A stretch of 64,000 bases of DNA from Betaproteobacteria bacterium. GTDB lineage: Bacteria > Pseudomonadota > Gammaproteobacteria > Burkholderiales > Burkholderiaceae_C. Location: assembly GCA_016716535.1 (NCBI GenBank), contig JADJWD010000002.1, positions 868,001 to 932,000 of the forward strand, given 5' to 3'. Of the stretch, positions 27,579 to 37,497 are shown piece after piece. Position 1 is the stretch's first letter, and every line of letters begins with the position of its first letter. The notes beneath the pieces were generated by a model. That model ran no database searches and was not told the origin of the DNA. It worked only from the letters and a program-made list of their open reading frames with translations. The translations under genes were made by a program, and so were the position numbers.

Positions 27579-28919
27579 TCAGCGGTAGATGCGCTTGGCC
27601 TGGCGCTCGGCCACCGCGATGGCCTCCTTGACCGACGCGCGGCCCGTCGCCACCGAGGCGAACATGTCGAGCACGACGAAGTCGGCCAGGGCCGAGGCCG
27701 CCTTCTCGCCCACGGATCCCTGCCCGCCCGCCGTGAGCGTGCGCTTGGCGACGTCGCGCACGAGGCTGAGCTTCGGGTCGCTTGTCCAGACCTTGTTGGC
27801 GTCGTAGGCGTTCAGCGGGTGCGTCAGGTAGGCCACCGCCTCTTCGAGCCAGGTGTTGTAGTTCTCGGCCTCCATCATGAAGGTCATGAACGCCTTGCCC
27901 GCGTTCGGCACCTTGCTGTACTTCATCAGCATCATCGGGTAGGCGATGTGGAACTCGGTCGGCTTGCCCACGGGGCCCACTGGCCACAGCGCGTGGTTCA
28001 TGTCGTCCATGATCTCCTTCATCTTCGCGTCGCCCTTGGCCGCACCGGCCTTGGCGGCGGCGTAGATCGACACGCCGTTGTTCGTGAGGCTGACCTCGCC
28101 GGTGAGGAAGGCCTTGTTGTTGAAGGCGTCGTTCCACGACGCCGTGCCGCTGACGAAGGAATCGGCCATCGTCTTCACGTACTCGAGGGCCTTGGCGGTC
28201 TCCGGCGAGTCGATGACCACCTTGTCCTTGGCGTCGACGAGGTTGCCGCCGTGCGCCCACAGCGCCCAGTGCACCCAGGCGTTGCCGTCGCCCGAGGCGC
28301 GGCCGAGCGCGAAGCCGCCGGGCACGCTCTTGGCCTTCAGCGCCTTCATCAGTTCGAGGAAGCCGGCGGTGTCCTTCGGCATCTCCTTGAAGCCCGCCTT
28401 CTCGATCATGCTCTGGCGGAAGTTGATGACGTTGCCGTTGTAGGCCACGGGAATCGCGATCCACTTGCCGCCGCTCTTGCCATAGGTCTCGGCGCTGGGC
28501 ACCCAGCCGCCGTACTTCTTGCCGAGGTAGTTGGCGACGTCGCTCACGTCGACGCACTTGGTGGGAAACAGGTGCGGCAGCGAATACAGGCCCCAGAAGA
28601 GATCGGGGCCCTGGCCGGTGTTGGCCGACACGCTGGCCTTGGGTTGCACGTCATCGAGGCTCTCGTGCGTGACCTTCACTTCGACGCCGGTGGCCTTGCT
28701 GAAGGCGTCGACCAGCTTCATGAAGCTGTCTTCCTCGGCCTGGATGAAGCGCTTCCAGCGCATGATCGAGAGCTTCGCGCCCTTCTCGGGCTTGAACGGC
28801 GAGCTCTGCGCCCAGGCGTGCGCCCACGCCAGCAGGTTGGCCGTGCCGGCACCGGCCAACACGGCGCCGGCCTTCAGCACGCTGCGGCGGTTGAGGTTCT
28901 TCAGGGGGCTTTGAATCAT
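27579..28919 (-). CDS. Carbohydrate ABC transporter substrate-binding protein with Tat signal
   Basis: 446-residue family 1 extracellular solute-binding protein. The N-terminus holds a twin-arginine export signal, NRRSVLKAGAVLAG, followed by cleavage after AWAQ. The mature part has the usual pattern of sugar-binding proteins: GVEVKVTHESLD, GQGPDLFWGLYSLP, and late NNGVSIYAAAK and WPVGPVGKPTEFHIAY regions. It captures the ligand in the periplasm and delivers it to the two permeases. Use of the Tat route, not Sec, means it is exported folded. Start ATG at 28919 with a GGAG-like site (TGCAGGAGACAG). Ligand unknown. Confidence 0.92.
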   Translation of the reverse strand: MIQSPLKNLNRRSVLKAGAVLAGAGTANLLAWAHAWAQSSPFKPEKGAKLSIMRWKRFIQAEEDSFMKLVDAFSKATGVEVKVTHESLDDVQPKASVSANTGQGPDLFWGLYSLPHLFPTKCVDVSDVANYLGKKYGGWVPSAETYGKSGGKWIAIPVAYNGNVINFRQSMIEKAGFKEMPKDTAGFLELMKALKAKSVPGGFALGRASGDGNAWVHWALWAHGGNLVDAKDKVVIDSPETAKALEYVKTMADSFVSGTASWNDAFNNKAFLTGEVSLTNNGVSIYAAAKAGAAKGDAKMKEIMDDMNHALWPVGPVGKPTEFHIAYPMMLMKYSKVPNAGKAFMTFMMEAENYNTWLEEAVAYLTHPLNAYDANKVWTSDPKLSLVRDVAKRTLTAGGQGSVGEKAASALADFVVLDMFASVATGRASVKEAIAVAERQAKRIYR

Positions 28920-28993
28920 CACTGTCTCCTGCAGGGGGCTCGTGGGCCGCTCGTTGGGGTGGATCGTCGTGGATGAACGCGTTGGAAGCGGCC

Positions 28994-30055
<1,062 letters not shown>

Positions 30056-30144
30056 GGCGAGGGTGCGCGTGATGCGGTCCGTCTGAAGCGAAACGGGGGG
30101 CGAACCATAAGCCCGTGCCGGCGCTCGTGCGTCAGGGCTTACCC

Positions 30145-30172
30145 GTTGTCCGAGCCGAAGTTGTCTGATAAC
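30145..30172. promoter_or_regulatory. Candidate operator in divergent FadR-regulator/ABC-importer region
   Basis: GTTGTC-T-GATAAC at 30160-30172 is an inverted repeat with one mismatch, and the half-site GTTGTC occurs again 15 bases upstream at 30145-30150. It lies just before the ATG of the FadR-type regulator (30176) and in the 120-base divergent space shared with the ABC ATPase gene. Dyad symmetry and location fit autoregulated control by the regulator; no experimental support. Confidence 0.4.
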
Positions 30173-30175
30173 CTG

Positions 30176-31015
30176 ATGAGTATGGGTTCCGAACCACGGG
30201 CTGGAACAGTCGTTCCGGCGGCCGGCGCCGACGAGCCGGCCGGCGCTGCATGGATGCCCGAGCGCCTGTCCGACCGCTTGGCCGCGGCGCTGACGGCGCA
30301 GATCGACAGCGGCGCGCTGCGCCCCGGCGACCGCCTGCCCACCGAGGCGCAGCTCGCGCTTCGGCACGGCGTCTCGCGCTCGGTCGTGCGCGAGGCGGTG
30401 CAGCGCATCAAGTCGCGTGGCCTCTTGCTCTCGCGCCAGGGTTCGGGGGTCTACGTCGCGCCGCCGCCGGCGCATCGGCCGCTCGCCTTCGATCCCAAGG
30501 TGCTCGAGTCGATGGACGCGGTGGTGCAGGTCGTCGAGCTGCGCCGCGTGCTCGAAGGCGAGATCGCGGCGCTGGCGGCGCTGCGCAGCACGCGCGCGCA
30601 GCAGGCGGGGCTCAAGCGCTCGCTGAAGGCGATCGACACGGCGATGGCCGCCGGCGATGATGGTGTGGACGAGGACATGGCTTTTCACCGCGCCATCGGC
30701 GAGGCGACCGGCAACCCGCAGTTCAGCCGCCTGCTCGCCTTCCTCGAACAGTACCTGCGCGAGGCGATGCGCGTGACCAAGGGCAACGAGGCGCGGCGCG
30801 AGGACTTCATGCGGCAGGTGCGCGACGAACATCGTGCCATCGTCGCCGCGATCGAGGCGCGCGATGCGGCGAAGGCGCGCGCGGCGGCCGTGGGCCACCT
30901 GTTGCGCGGCGAGCAGCGCCTCGTCGAGGGCGGCGTGATCCGGCGGCGGGCGAGGGCGGCGACTGCGGCTGCGAAGACGACCGCGGCGCCGACGCGGCGG
31001 CGCGGCGCGCGCTGA
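30176..31015 (+). CDS. FadR/GntR family transcriptional regulator of the four-carbon acid module
   Basis: 279 residues. The GntR winged helix-turn-helix covers residues ~25-95 (LRPGDRLPTEAQLALRHGVS, SRSVVREAVQRIKSRGL), and the FCD ligand domain covers ~110-245 with DEDMAFHRAIGEATGNPQF and a conserved EHRAIVAAIEARD. A basic, alanine-rich tail of ~30 residues ends the protein. Two close start codons, ATG at 30176 and 30182, are possible. It is divergent from the ABC importer and precedes otnK by 36 bases, so it probably senses the imported acid or a phosphorylated intermediate and controls both transcripts. Confidence 0.9.
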   Translation: MSMGSEPRAGTVVPAAGADEPAGAAWMPERLSDRLAAALTAQIDSGALRPGDRLPTEAQLALRHGVSRSVVREAVQRIKSRGLLLSRQGSGVYVAPPPAHRPLAFDPKVLESMDAVVQVVELRRVLEGEIAALAALRSTRAQQAGLKRSLKAIDTAMAAGDDGVDEDMAFHRAIGEATGNPQFSRLLAFLEQYLREAMRVTKGNEARREDFMRQVRDEHRAIVAAIEARDAAKARAAAVGHLLRGEQRLVEGGVIRRRARAATAAAKTTAAPTRRRGAR

Positions 31016-31051
31016 GGCATCGACTCGGCATCAGCACGAGAAGCAGCCCGC

Positions 31052-32395
31052 ATGCCGATCCTGGGCGTGATCGCCGACGACTTCACCGGCGCCACCGACG
31101 TGGCCAGCATGCTCGTGCGCGGCGGCCTGCGCACGGTGCAGTTGATCGGCGTGCCGGCGAGCGGTGATGTGAGGGCGGCGCAGGCTGTGCGTGACACCGA
31201 GGCCGTGGTCATCGCGCTGAAGTCGCGTACGACGCCGGCGGCCGACGCCGTGGCCGAGTCGCTGGCGGCGTGGCGCTGGCTGAAGGCAGCGGGTGCAACG
31301 CGCTGCTACTTCAAGTACTGCTCGACGTTCGATTCGACGGCCGCCGGCAACATCGGCCCGGTGACCGAGGCGCTGATGCGCGAAATCGGCGCCGACTTCA
31401 CGCTCGCCTGCCCGGCCTTCCCGGAGAACGGCCGCACGATCTTCCGCGGCCACCTCTTCGTCGGCGACGTGCTGCTGTCGGACTCGGGCATGCGCGACCA
31501 CCCGCTGACGCCGATGCGCGACGCCAACCTCGTGCGCGTGTTGCAGGCGCAGTGCAGCGCCGGCACGCGGGTGGGCCTCGTGCGCTACGACACCGTTGCG
31601 CGCGGTGCCGAGGCGGTGCGGCAGCGCGTCGCGGCACTGCGCGCCGAGGGCGTGCGCATCGCCGTGGCCGACGCGCTGCACGACGACGACCTGCGCACGC
31701 TCGCCGATGGCGCGGCCGATTTGCCGCTGCTCACCGCCGGCTCGGGCCTCGCGCTCGGATTGCCGGTGTGGTACGAGCGGCTTGGGCTCGCGCGCCGGCA
31801 TGCTGATGCGGCGGGGCTGGAAGCGATGCAGGGGCCGGCGGTCGTGCTCGCGGGTTCGTGCTCGCAGGCGACGCTGGCGCAGGTCGCGGCCTGGCGCGAA
31901 GCGGGGCGGCCGGCGAGGGCGATCGACGTGCGCGCGGTGCTCGCCGGCGCTGCCGCGGCGGCGAGGGAGCAAGAGGCGGTGCTGGTCTGGGCGCGTGAAG
32001 TGATGGCGCGTCGTGGTGGCGACGAAATGGCAATGCCGCTGGTCTACTCGACCGCCGAGCCGGCCGAACTGGCCGCGACGCAAGCGGAACTTGGCGCACT
32101 CGAAGCCGGCGCGCGCGTCGAGCGCGCCTTCGCGGCGCTGGCACGCGAACTCGCGGCGCTGGGCGTGCGCCGCTGGGTCGTCGCCGGCGGCGAGACGAGT
32201 GGCGCGGTCGTTCAGGCGCTCGGCGTGCGCGCGCTGCGCATCGGCCCGTCGATCTGCCCCGGCGTGCCGTGGACGCAGGCGCGGCGCGGCAGCGATGGCG
32301 GCAGTGACGCGCCGATCTGGCTGGCCCTGAAGTCCGGCAACTTCGGCGCCCCCGACTTCTTTGCCGCGGCGCTGCGGATGGCGGGCGCGGCGTGA
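31052..32395 (+). CDS. otnK: Four-carbon acid sugar kinase, 3-oxo-tetronate kinase type
   Basis: 447-residue protein of the former DUF1537 family. The N-terminal substrate domain opens with IADDFTGATDVAS; YFKYCSTFDSTAAGNIGPV and CPAFPENGRTIFRGHLFV follow; the C-terminal nucleotide domain has VVAGGETSGAVVQAL near residue 380 and the conserved KSGNFGAPDFF at the end. It phosphorylates 3-oxo-tetronate at C4 with ATP. The next gene is the matching decarboxylating aldolase and overlaps it by four bases. Close relatives can act on D-threonate (DtnK), but the OtnC and DenD neighbours favour OtnK. Confidence 0.9.
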   Translation: MPILGVIADDFTGATDVASMLVRGGLRTVQLIGVPASGDVRAAQAVRDTEAVVIALKSRTTPAADAVAESLAAWRWLKAAGATRCYFKYCSTFDSTAAGNIGPVTEALMREIGADFTLACPAFPENGRTIFRGHLFVGDVLLSDSGMRDHPLTPMRDANLVRVLQAQCSAGTRVGLVRYDTVARGAEAVRQRVAALRAEGVRIAVADALHDDDLRTLADGAADLPLLTAGSGLALGLPVWYERLGLARRHADAAGLEAMQGPAVVLAGSCSQATLAQVAAWREAGRPARAIDVRAVLAGAAAAAREQEAVLVWAREVMARRGGDEMAMPLVYSTAEPAELAATQAELGALEAGARVERAFAALARELAALGVRRWVVAGGETSGAVVQALGVRALRIGPSICPGVPWTQARRGSDGGSDAPIWLALKSGNFGAPDFFAAALRMAGAA

Positions 32396-33105
32396 GCGAC
32401 TTCGCCGCGCTGCGCGACGAGATCTGCCGCGTCGGCCGCTCGCTCTTCGAGCGCGGCTACGTGCATGCGACCGCCGGCAACATCAGCGTGCGGCTGCCCG
32501 AGGGCGCGGGCTTCCTGATCACGCCGACCGACGCCTGCCTCGGCTTTCTCGAGCCGGCGCGGCTGGCGCATGTCGATGCGAGCGGCGCGCAGCGCTCGGG
32601 CGACCGCGCGAGCAAGACGCTGGCGCTGCATCGGCGCATCTACGAAAGCGCGCCCGAGGCTGGCTGCGTGATCCACACGCACAGCACGCACCTCGTCGCG
32701 TTGGCGCTGGCGCGCGAAGAGGCGCCTCGCGACGCCGCGGCCGGCGCGACGAACGCGCTGCCCGACCTGCTGCCGCCGATCACGCCTTACTACGTGATGA
32801 AGGTCGGCCACGTGCCGCTGATCCCTTACCACCGGCCCGGCGACCCGGCGGCGGCCGAGCGCGTGGCCGAGGCGATCACGGCCGCCGCGGCGCGCGGCGC
32901 GCCGTTGCGTGCGGTGATGATGGCGCGCCTCGGGCCCAACGTGTGGCACGCGAGCCCCGCCGAGGCGATGGCGACGCTCGAGGAACTCGAAGAAACGGCC
33001 AGGCTGTGGATGATGTGCCAGGGCCTGCCCGAAGCGCGCCGGCCGGCGCCGCTGACCGAAGCGCAGATCGACGAGCTGCGCCGCCAGTTCGGCGCGCACT
33101 GGTAG
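32392..33105 (+). CDS. otnC: Class II aldolase family, 3-oxo-tetronate 4-phosphate decarboxylase
   Basis: 237 residues of the AraD/FucA family. ATAGNISVRL is the N-terminal phosphate/metal pattern, HTHSTHLVAL near residue 100 carries zinc-binding histidines, and PYYVMKVGHVPLIPYHRPGD near 130 is a strong OtnC mark. It decarboxylates 3-oxo-tetronate 4-phosphate to dihydroxyacetone phosphate. The GTG start at 32392 overlaps the otnK stop (GTGA), so the two are translationally coupled. Product enters glycolysis directly. Family certain, specific reaction supported by neighbours. Confidence 0.9.
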   Translation: MSDFAALRDEICRVGRSLFERGYVHATAGNISVRLPEGAGFLITPTDACLGFLEPARLAHVDASGAQRSGDRASKTLALHRRIYESAPEAGCVIHTHSTHLVALALAREEAPRDAAAGATNALPDLLPPITPYYVMKVGHVPLIPYHRPGDPAAAERVAEAITAAAARGAPLRAVMMARLGPNVWHASPAEAMATLEELEETARLWMMCQGLPEARRPAPLTEAQIDELRRQFGAHW

Positions 33106-33142
33106 CGCGGAACTACTGCAAGAACCACGAGGACACCTGACG

Positions 33143-34159
33143 ATGAGAATATTGATTACCGGCGGCGCCGGCTTCATCGGCGCGCGGCTGGCGCGCACGC
33201 TGCTCGCGCGCGAGTGGCTCGACGGTGCGCGCATCCAGCAGGTCGTGCTGGCCGACCAGGCCGCGCCGCCGGCCGACCTGCTGGGCGATGCGCGTGTCAG
33301 CAGCCGCGTCGGCAAGCTGCTCGATCACGCGCAGGCGCTGCGCGACGAGGACTTCGACGGCATCTTCCACCTCGCTTCGGCGGTGTCGGGCGAGTGCGAG
33401 ACCGACTTCGACCTGGGCATGACGTCGAACCTCGACAGCACGCGGGCGCTGCTCGATGCGCTGCGCCATCGCCAGCAGCGCGGCAGCGCTCCCACCAAGC
33501 TCGTGTTCTCGAGCTCGATCGCCGTTTTCGGCCCCGATCCGGCATACCCGTTCCCGGCGCGGGTCGGCGACGACACGCTGCCGACGCCGCAGACGAGCTA
33601 CGGCGCGCAGAAGCACATCTGCGAGCACCTCATCGCCGACTACACGCGCCGTGGTTTCATCGACGGCCGCGCCGCGCGGCTTGTCACCGTGACGGTGCGG
33701 CCGGGCCGGCCGAACGGCGCGGCGAGTTCGTTCTTCAGCGGCATCATCCGCGAGCCGCTCGCCGGCGAGGTGGCGCCGCTGCCGGTGGACGAGGACGTCG
33801 CGCACCCGGTCGCCTCGCCGCAGAGCACGGTCGACGGCCTCGTCAAGGTCTTCGAGGCCAGCCGTGGGACCTTCGTCGGCCGCAGCGCGATGACGATGCC
33901 GGGGCTGAACGTCACTGTGCGACAGATGCTCGACGCGCTCGAGCGTGTTGCCGGGCCGCGGGTGAGAGCGCTGGTGAAGCCCGAGCGCGACGAGCGCATC
34001 GCCGGCATCGTCGCCAACTGGCCGACCGGCGTCGTCGCCAGGCGCGCCGAGGCGCTGGGCGCGCGGGCCGAGACGAGCTTCGAGGACATCATCCGCCAGT
34101 ACATCGCCGACCACGAGCGGCATCCGACGGCGTTGAAGGGCTTGAAGGAACTCGGTTAA
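33143..34159 (+). CDS. denD: D-erythronate dehydrogenase (extended SDR, DenD)
   Basis: 338-residue NAD-dependent epimerase/dehydratase-type SDR. The Rossmann motif GGAGFIGARLA is at the N-terminus, FHLASAVSGECE near residue 75 and the active-site SSSIAVFG with SYGAQK near 155. The stretch RLVTVTVRPGRPNGAASSFFSGIIREPLAG, here cited by its core VRPGRPNGAASSF, is characteristic of DenD-like proteins. It oxidises D-erythronate to the 2-oxo acid. It lies 37 bases after otnC, completing dehydrogenase, kinase and decarboxylase steps for erythronate. Start ATG at 33143 after AGGACACCTG. Confidence 0.88.
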   Translation: MRILITGGAGFIGARLARTLLAREWLDGARIQQVVLADQAAPPADLLGDARVSSRVGKLLDHAQALRDEDFDGIFHLASAVSGECETDFDLGMTSNLDSTRALLDALRHRQQRGSAPTKLVFSSSIAVFGPDPAYPFPARVGDDTLPTPQTSYGAQKHICEHLIADYTRRGFIDGRAARLVTVTVRPGRPNGAASSFFSGIIREPLAGEVAPLPVDEDVAHPVASPQSTVDGLVKVFEASRGTFVGRSAMTMPGLNVTVRQMLDALERVAGPRVRALVKPERDERIAGIVANWPTGVVARRAEALGARAETSFEDIIRQYIADHERHPTALKGLKELG

Positions 34160-34183
34160 GTGAATGAGGAGCGAAGGGCAACC

Positions 34184-34954
34184 ATGAACCGCATCGATCT
34201 CGAAGGCCGCGTCGCGGTGGTCACCGGTGGCGCGCAGGGCATCGGCCTGGCGATCACCGAGCGCTTCATCGCCTCGGGCGCGAAGGTCGTCGCCTGGGAC
34301 GTCGACAAGGCCAAGCTCGACGAGACGCTGGCCGCGTTCGCGAAGACGCATCCAGGGCGCGTCAGCGGCCAGGTCGTCGAGCTGACCGACGACGCGAGCG
34401 TGGCCGCGGCGACCGCGCAGACGCTGGCCGCGGCCGGCCGCATCGACATCCTGATCAACAACGCCGGCATCACCGGCGGCAACGGCACGACGTGGGAACT
34501 GGACCCCGCGGTCTGGCGCCGTACGGTCGAGGTGAACCTGATCGGGCCGTACCTGACTTGCCGCCACGTCGTACCGGCGATGTTGAAAGGCAACGCCGGC
34601 AAAGGCTATGGCCGCATCGTCAACATCGCCTCGGTCGCTGGCAAGGAAGGCAACCCGAACGCCAGCCACTACAGCGCCAGCAAGGCCGGGCTGATCGCGC
34701 TGACCAAGTCGCTCGGCAAGGAGCTCGCGAGCAAGGGCATCCTCGTCAACGCGATCGCGCCGGCGGCGGCGCGCACGGCGATGTTCGCGCAGATGAAGCA
34801 GGAGCACATCGACTACATGCTCGCGAAGATCCCGATGGGCCGCTTCGTCGAGGTGGGCGAGGTGGCGGCGATGGCGGCGTGGCTGGCGAGCGAGGAGTGC
34901 TCGTTCTCCACCGGCGCGGTGTTCGACATCACCGGCGGGCGTTCGACCTACTGA
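34184..34954 (+). CDS. SDR family oxidoreductase
   Basis: 256-residue classical short-chain dehydrogenase: TGGAQGIG near residue 13, NNAGITGG near 90, serine plus YSASK near 158. Its C-terminus ends GGRSTY. The start is taken as the ATG at 34184 because GAGGAGCGAAGG stands just upstream; an earlier in-frame ATG at 34160 lies in front of that ribosome site and is less likely. It follows denD by 24 bases. The similarity is to sugar or polyol dehydrogenases; a role in producing or interconverting a tetronate or polyol is plausible, but undecided. Confidence 0.88.
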   Translation: MNRIDLEGRVAVVTGGAQGIGLAITERFIASGAKVVAWDVDKAKLDETLAAFAKTHPGRVSGQVVELTDDASVAAATAQTLAAAGRIDILINNAGITGGNGTTWELDPAVWRRTVEVNLIGPYLTCRHVVPAMLKGNAGKGYGRIVNIASVAGKEGNPNASHYSASKAGLIALTKSLGKELASKGILVNAIAPAAARTAMFAQMKQEHIDYMLAKIPMGRFVEVGEVAAMAAWLASEECSFSTGAVFDITGGRSTY

Positions 34955-35015
34955 GCGTCGGTCCTCAGGCCCTTCATCCGGCCCAGAGCGTCTCCGCTCG
35001 GCTCCGCCACCCGCC

Positions 35016-36248
35016 ATGGCCGAACCTGCGCCGCCGCCGGCTGCCACCGTGCCGGCGGGCGTGGGCCTGTACATGGCCGCGGTGCAGCTGCTGTTCGCGC
35101 TCGGCTGGATCACCTACGCCATCTACCTGCCCGAGCTGGCGCAGCAGGTGGGGATCGACCGGCGCTGGGTGCCGTGGATCCTGGCGCTGGACCAGTTGAT
35201 CTTCCTCGTCGTCGATCTCGTCGTCGGCGTGTGGAGCGACAAGGCCGCGGCCGTGCAGGGCCGCATCGCGCGTGTGGTGCTGGCGGTGACGATGGTGTCC
35301 TCGCTCGCCTTCCTGGCACTGCCCTGGGTGGCCCCGCAGGGCTCAGCCGCGCTCTTCCTCGCGGTGACGCTGCTCTGGGCGGTGACGTCGTCGATGCTGC
35401 GCGCGCCGCCGCTGACGCTGCTGGGCCGCTATGTCGCCAAGCCGGCGCAGCCGGCGATGGTGGCGCTGCTGGCGCTGGGGCTCGGGCTCGCCAACGCGGC
35501 GGCGCCTTACCTGGGCCTGTGGCTCAAGGGCTTCGATCCGCGCTGGCCGTTCCTGCTGTCGGCGGTGTCGCTGGCGGCGGTGACGATCGGCATGGTGGCC
35601 GCCGAGCGGGCGCTGGCGCGGCAGCGCGAAGGGCTGGCCGCGGCCGGCACTGCAGCGCCCGCAGCGACGCCCGAGCCGGGCCTGCCGCCGGCCGGGGCGC
35701 TCTTCCTGGGCGCCGTGCTGCTGGCGGCGGCCAGCTTCCAGGTGCACGTGTTCCTGGCCAGTGGCCCGCTCTACCGGGCCGCGGGCGGCGGCGAGATGCT
35801 GGCGCATCTGATGCCGGTGTTCTGGGTCGGCTTCAACCTAGCGCTGTGGCCGGCGGCGCGCTGGGTGAAGCGGGTGGGCGCGCCGCTCGGGCTGGCGCAG
35901 GGGGCGGTGGCGGGGGCCCTGGCCGTCGCCGCGGCGCGCATGGCTCCTTCGCTGGTGCCGCTGGTGGTGGCGCAGCTCGTCGCCGGGGCCGCGTGGGCGG
36001 TGATGCTGTGCGGCGGCTTCATCGGCGCGCTGCGCTTCGGCACCACGGGGCGCGAGGGGTTCTACAACGGCTCGCTGCAGTCGCTGCTTGCCGCGGCCGC
36101 ACTGTCGCGGCTGATGGTGGTGGTGCTCGTCGCACCGACGCCGGCGCAGCTGGTGAGCTGGGCCGGCCTGCCGGCGCTGACCTTCGCGCTGGCGGCGCTG
36201 CTGCTGGTGGCGGGCTTGGCGCGCGTGCGCGGTTGGCCGGCCGCCTGA
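35016..36248 (+). CDS. MFS transporter
   Basis: 410-residue integral membrane protein with about 12 hydrophobic segments and a charged central loop near residues 195-220 between the two six-helix halves (ERALARQREG). The cytoplasmic loop after helix 2 (VGVWSDKAAAVQGRIAR) matches the D-R/K pattern of the major facilitator superfamily. It follows the last SDR of the tetronate group by 61 bases and is the end of the catabolic island. Uptake or export of an organic acid is possible; no substrate-specific motif recognised. Confidence 0.83.
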   Translation: MAEPAPPPAATVPAGVGLYMAAVQLLFALGWITYAIYLPELAQQVGIDRRWVPWILALDQLIFLVVDLVVGVWSDKAAAVQGRIARVVLAVTMVSSLAFLALPWVAPQGSAALFLAVTLLWAVTSSMLRAPPLTLLGRYVAKPAQPAMVALLALGLGLANAAAPYLGLWLKGFDPRWPFLLSAVSLAAVTIGMVAAERALARQREGLAAAGTAAPAATPEPGLPPAGALFLGAVLLAAASFQVHVFLASGPLYRAAGGGEMLAHLMPVFWVGFNLALWPAARWVKRVGAPLGLAQGAVAGALAVAAARMAPSLVPLVVAQLVAGAAWAVMLCGGFIGALRFGTTGREGFYNGSLQSLLAAAALSRLMVVVLVAPTPAQLVSWAGLPALTFALAALLLVAGLARVRGWPAA

Positions 36249-36366
36249 GGGGCTAACACGTTGTGAGCGGCCCATGCACCGCCAAGTGCACGGTACTGCC
36301 CACCCGCGAAGTCGACGACCGCGAAGCGGGGCCGCCCGTGGGCAGCCCGCCTCGCGGAGGCCCGCG

Positions 36367-36789
36367 TCAGGACACCTGCACCTGCACGCGTCGCGGCTGG
36401 GCGTGTGCCGCCTTCGGGATGCGCACGCGAAGCACGCCGTGGCTCATCTCGGCGCTCACCTTGTCGGGGTCGAGCTCCTTGCTGAGCGTGAAGGCGCGGT
36501 GGTAGCGCGAGCGCTGCACCTCGGCGTGCGTGGCCTCCATGCCCTGCGGCACGGCCAGCGTCATCTCGCCTTCGAGCGTGAGCTGCTCGCCTTCGACGCG
36601 CAGCTGCACGCGGTCCTTGGCGACACCGGGCATGTCGGCGTAGAGCGTGATGCCGGTGGCGTCCTCGATGACGTCCACGGGCGGCAGCAGGGCGCCTTCG
36701 GCGCGGGTCGGCGTCTGCGCGGTCTGCGCGGCCGACGACTTCGTGGCCGGCGTCTGCGGGGCTTCGCGGGTCTGCGTCATGGTGTTCAT
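36367..36789 (-). CDS. Hsp20/alpha-crystallin family small heat-shock protein
   Basis: 140-residue holdase chaperone. A polar, threonine/alanine-rich N-terminal arm of ~40 residues is followed by the alpha-crystallin domain: PPVDVIEDATGITLYADMPG, quoted by core VIEDATGITLYADMPG, then FTLSKELDPDKVSAEMSHGVLRVRIPK, whose GVLRVRIPK is the domain's signature end. No C-terminal I-x-I motif is obvious; it ends VQVQVS. It is the second of two tandem hsp20 genes and lies 43 bases after the first, most likely in one heat-inducible transcript. Confidence 0.92.
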   Translation of the reverse strand: MNTMTQTREAPQTPATKSSAAQTAQTPTRAEGALLPPVDVIEDATGITLYADMPGVAKDRVQLRVEGEQLTLEGEMTLAVPQGMEATHAEVQRSRYHRAFTLSKELDPDKVSAEMSHGVLRVRIPKAAHAQPRRVQVQVS

Positions 36790-36832
36790 GGCGTCACTCC
36801 TGTCGTTGGGTGATGGCGGATCGGGGCACGGG

Positions 36833-37270
36833 TCACTGCACCGTGATGCGGCGCGGCTGCGCGGCCTCGCGGCGCTTGACGGTGACGTGCAGCACGCCGT
36901 CGGTGTAGGCAGCGGAGACGCTGTCGGGGTCGATGTCGTCAGGCAGGCTCACGACGCGGCGGAAGCGGCCCGAGAAGCGCTCTTCCAGGTGCACGCTCGT
37001 CTTCGCGTCGGGGTTGGGCAGCGCGTTCTTGCGCTCGCCCGACAGCGACAGCACGCCGCGGTCGAGGTTGACGTCGATCGAAGCCGGGTCGAGGCCCGGC
37101 CCGAAGGCATACACCTCCACCGACGACGGCGACAGGCCCACGTTCAAGGCGGGATAGCCGCTGCGGCCGAGGCCCCGGATGCTGGGGCTGGCGTCGAAGA
37201 GGCTGGACACCTCGCGCTGGAGGCGGTCGAACTCGGCGAACAGGTCGCGAGGAAACAGGGTTCGGTACAT
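36833..37270 (-). CDS. Hsp20/alpha-crystallin family small heat-shock protein
   Basis: 145 residues. The N-terminal arm has the class pattern LFAEFDRLQREVSSLF, then the alpha-crystallin domain (VEVYAFGPGLDPASIDVNLD, FSGRFRRVVSLPDDIDPDSVSA, GVLHVTVKRRE). The ATG at 37270 has GGAGGA at proper distance. It is the first gene after a good sigma32-type promoter at 37375-37403. With the second Hsp20 it would form mixed or separate oligomers that hold unfolded proteins for the DnaK/DnaJ system. Confidence 0.93.
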   Translation of the reverse strand: MYRTLFPRDLFAEFDRLQREVSSLFDASPSIRGLGRSGYPALNVGLSPSSVEVYAFGPGLDPASIDVNLDRGVLSLSGERKNALPNPDAKTSVHLEERFSGRFRRVVSLPDDIDPDSVSAAYTDGVLHVTVKRREAAQPRRITVQ

Positions 37271-37374
37271 GACGGGTCCTCCAATGGGGTCGGGGTTCGC
37301 GGCGTGGGTGGCGCGTCCGGCGCATCCGCTGCATGCTCTGCGCACATCGCACCGACCGTTGCCGACGCGTCCTG

Positions 37375-37403
37375 AGGTAGGGACGGCTTGCGCGGGCTTC
37401 AAG
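37375..37403 (-). promoter_or_regulatory. Sigma32-type heat-shock promoter for the hsp20 pair
   Basis: On the minus strand CTTGAAG (37403-37397), then 14 bases, then CCCTACCT (37382-37375). The sigma32 consensus is CTTGAAA, 13-17 bases, CCCCATNT. The -35 box matches six of seven bases and the -10 box is close. It leaves a 5' leader of about 95 bases before the hsp20 ATG. Confidence 0.65.
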
Positions 37404-37497
37404 AGCTCGGCGGAACGCCGTGCAAAGGCCGCGGAAGGCCGTCGGCGGGACGGCGGCGCCGACAGGGCCGCGGCGCGGGCCGCCGCGCGGCGGGGCC

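Noticed and set aside
25630..28976. Long plus-strand frames over the ABC transporter genes
   Set aside because: Histidine/arginine/glutamate-rich shadow translations of permease and binding-protein genes on the minus strand.
36249..36366. Possible terminator between the MFS gene and hsp20
   Set aside because: Only a short TGCAC/GTGCA pairing and GC-rich noise were found, no stable stem with a T run.
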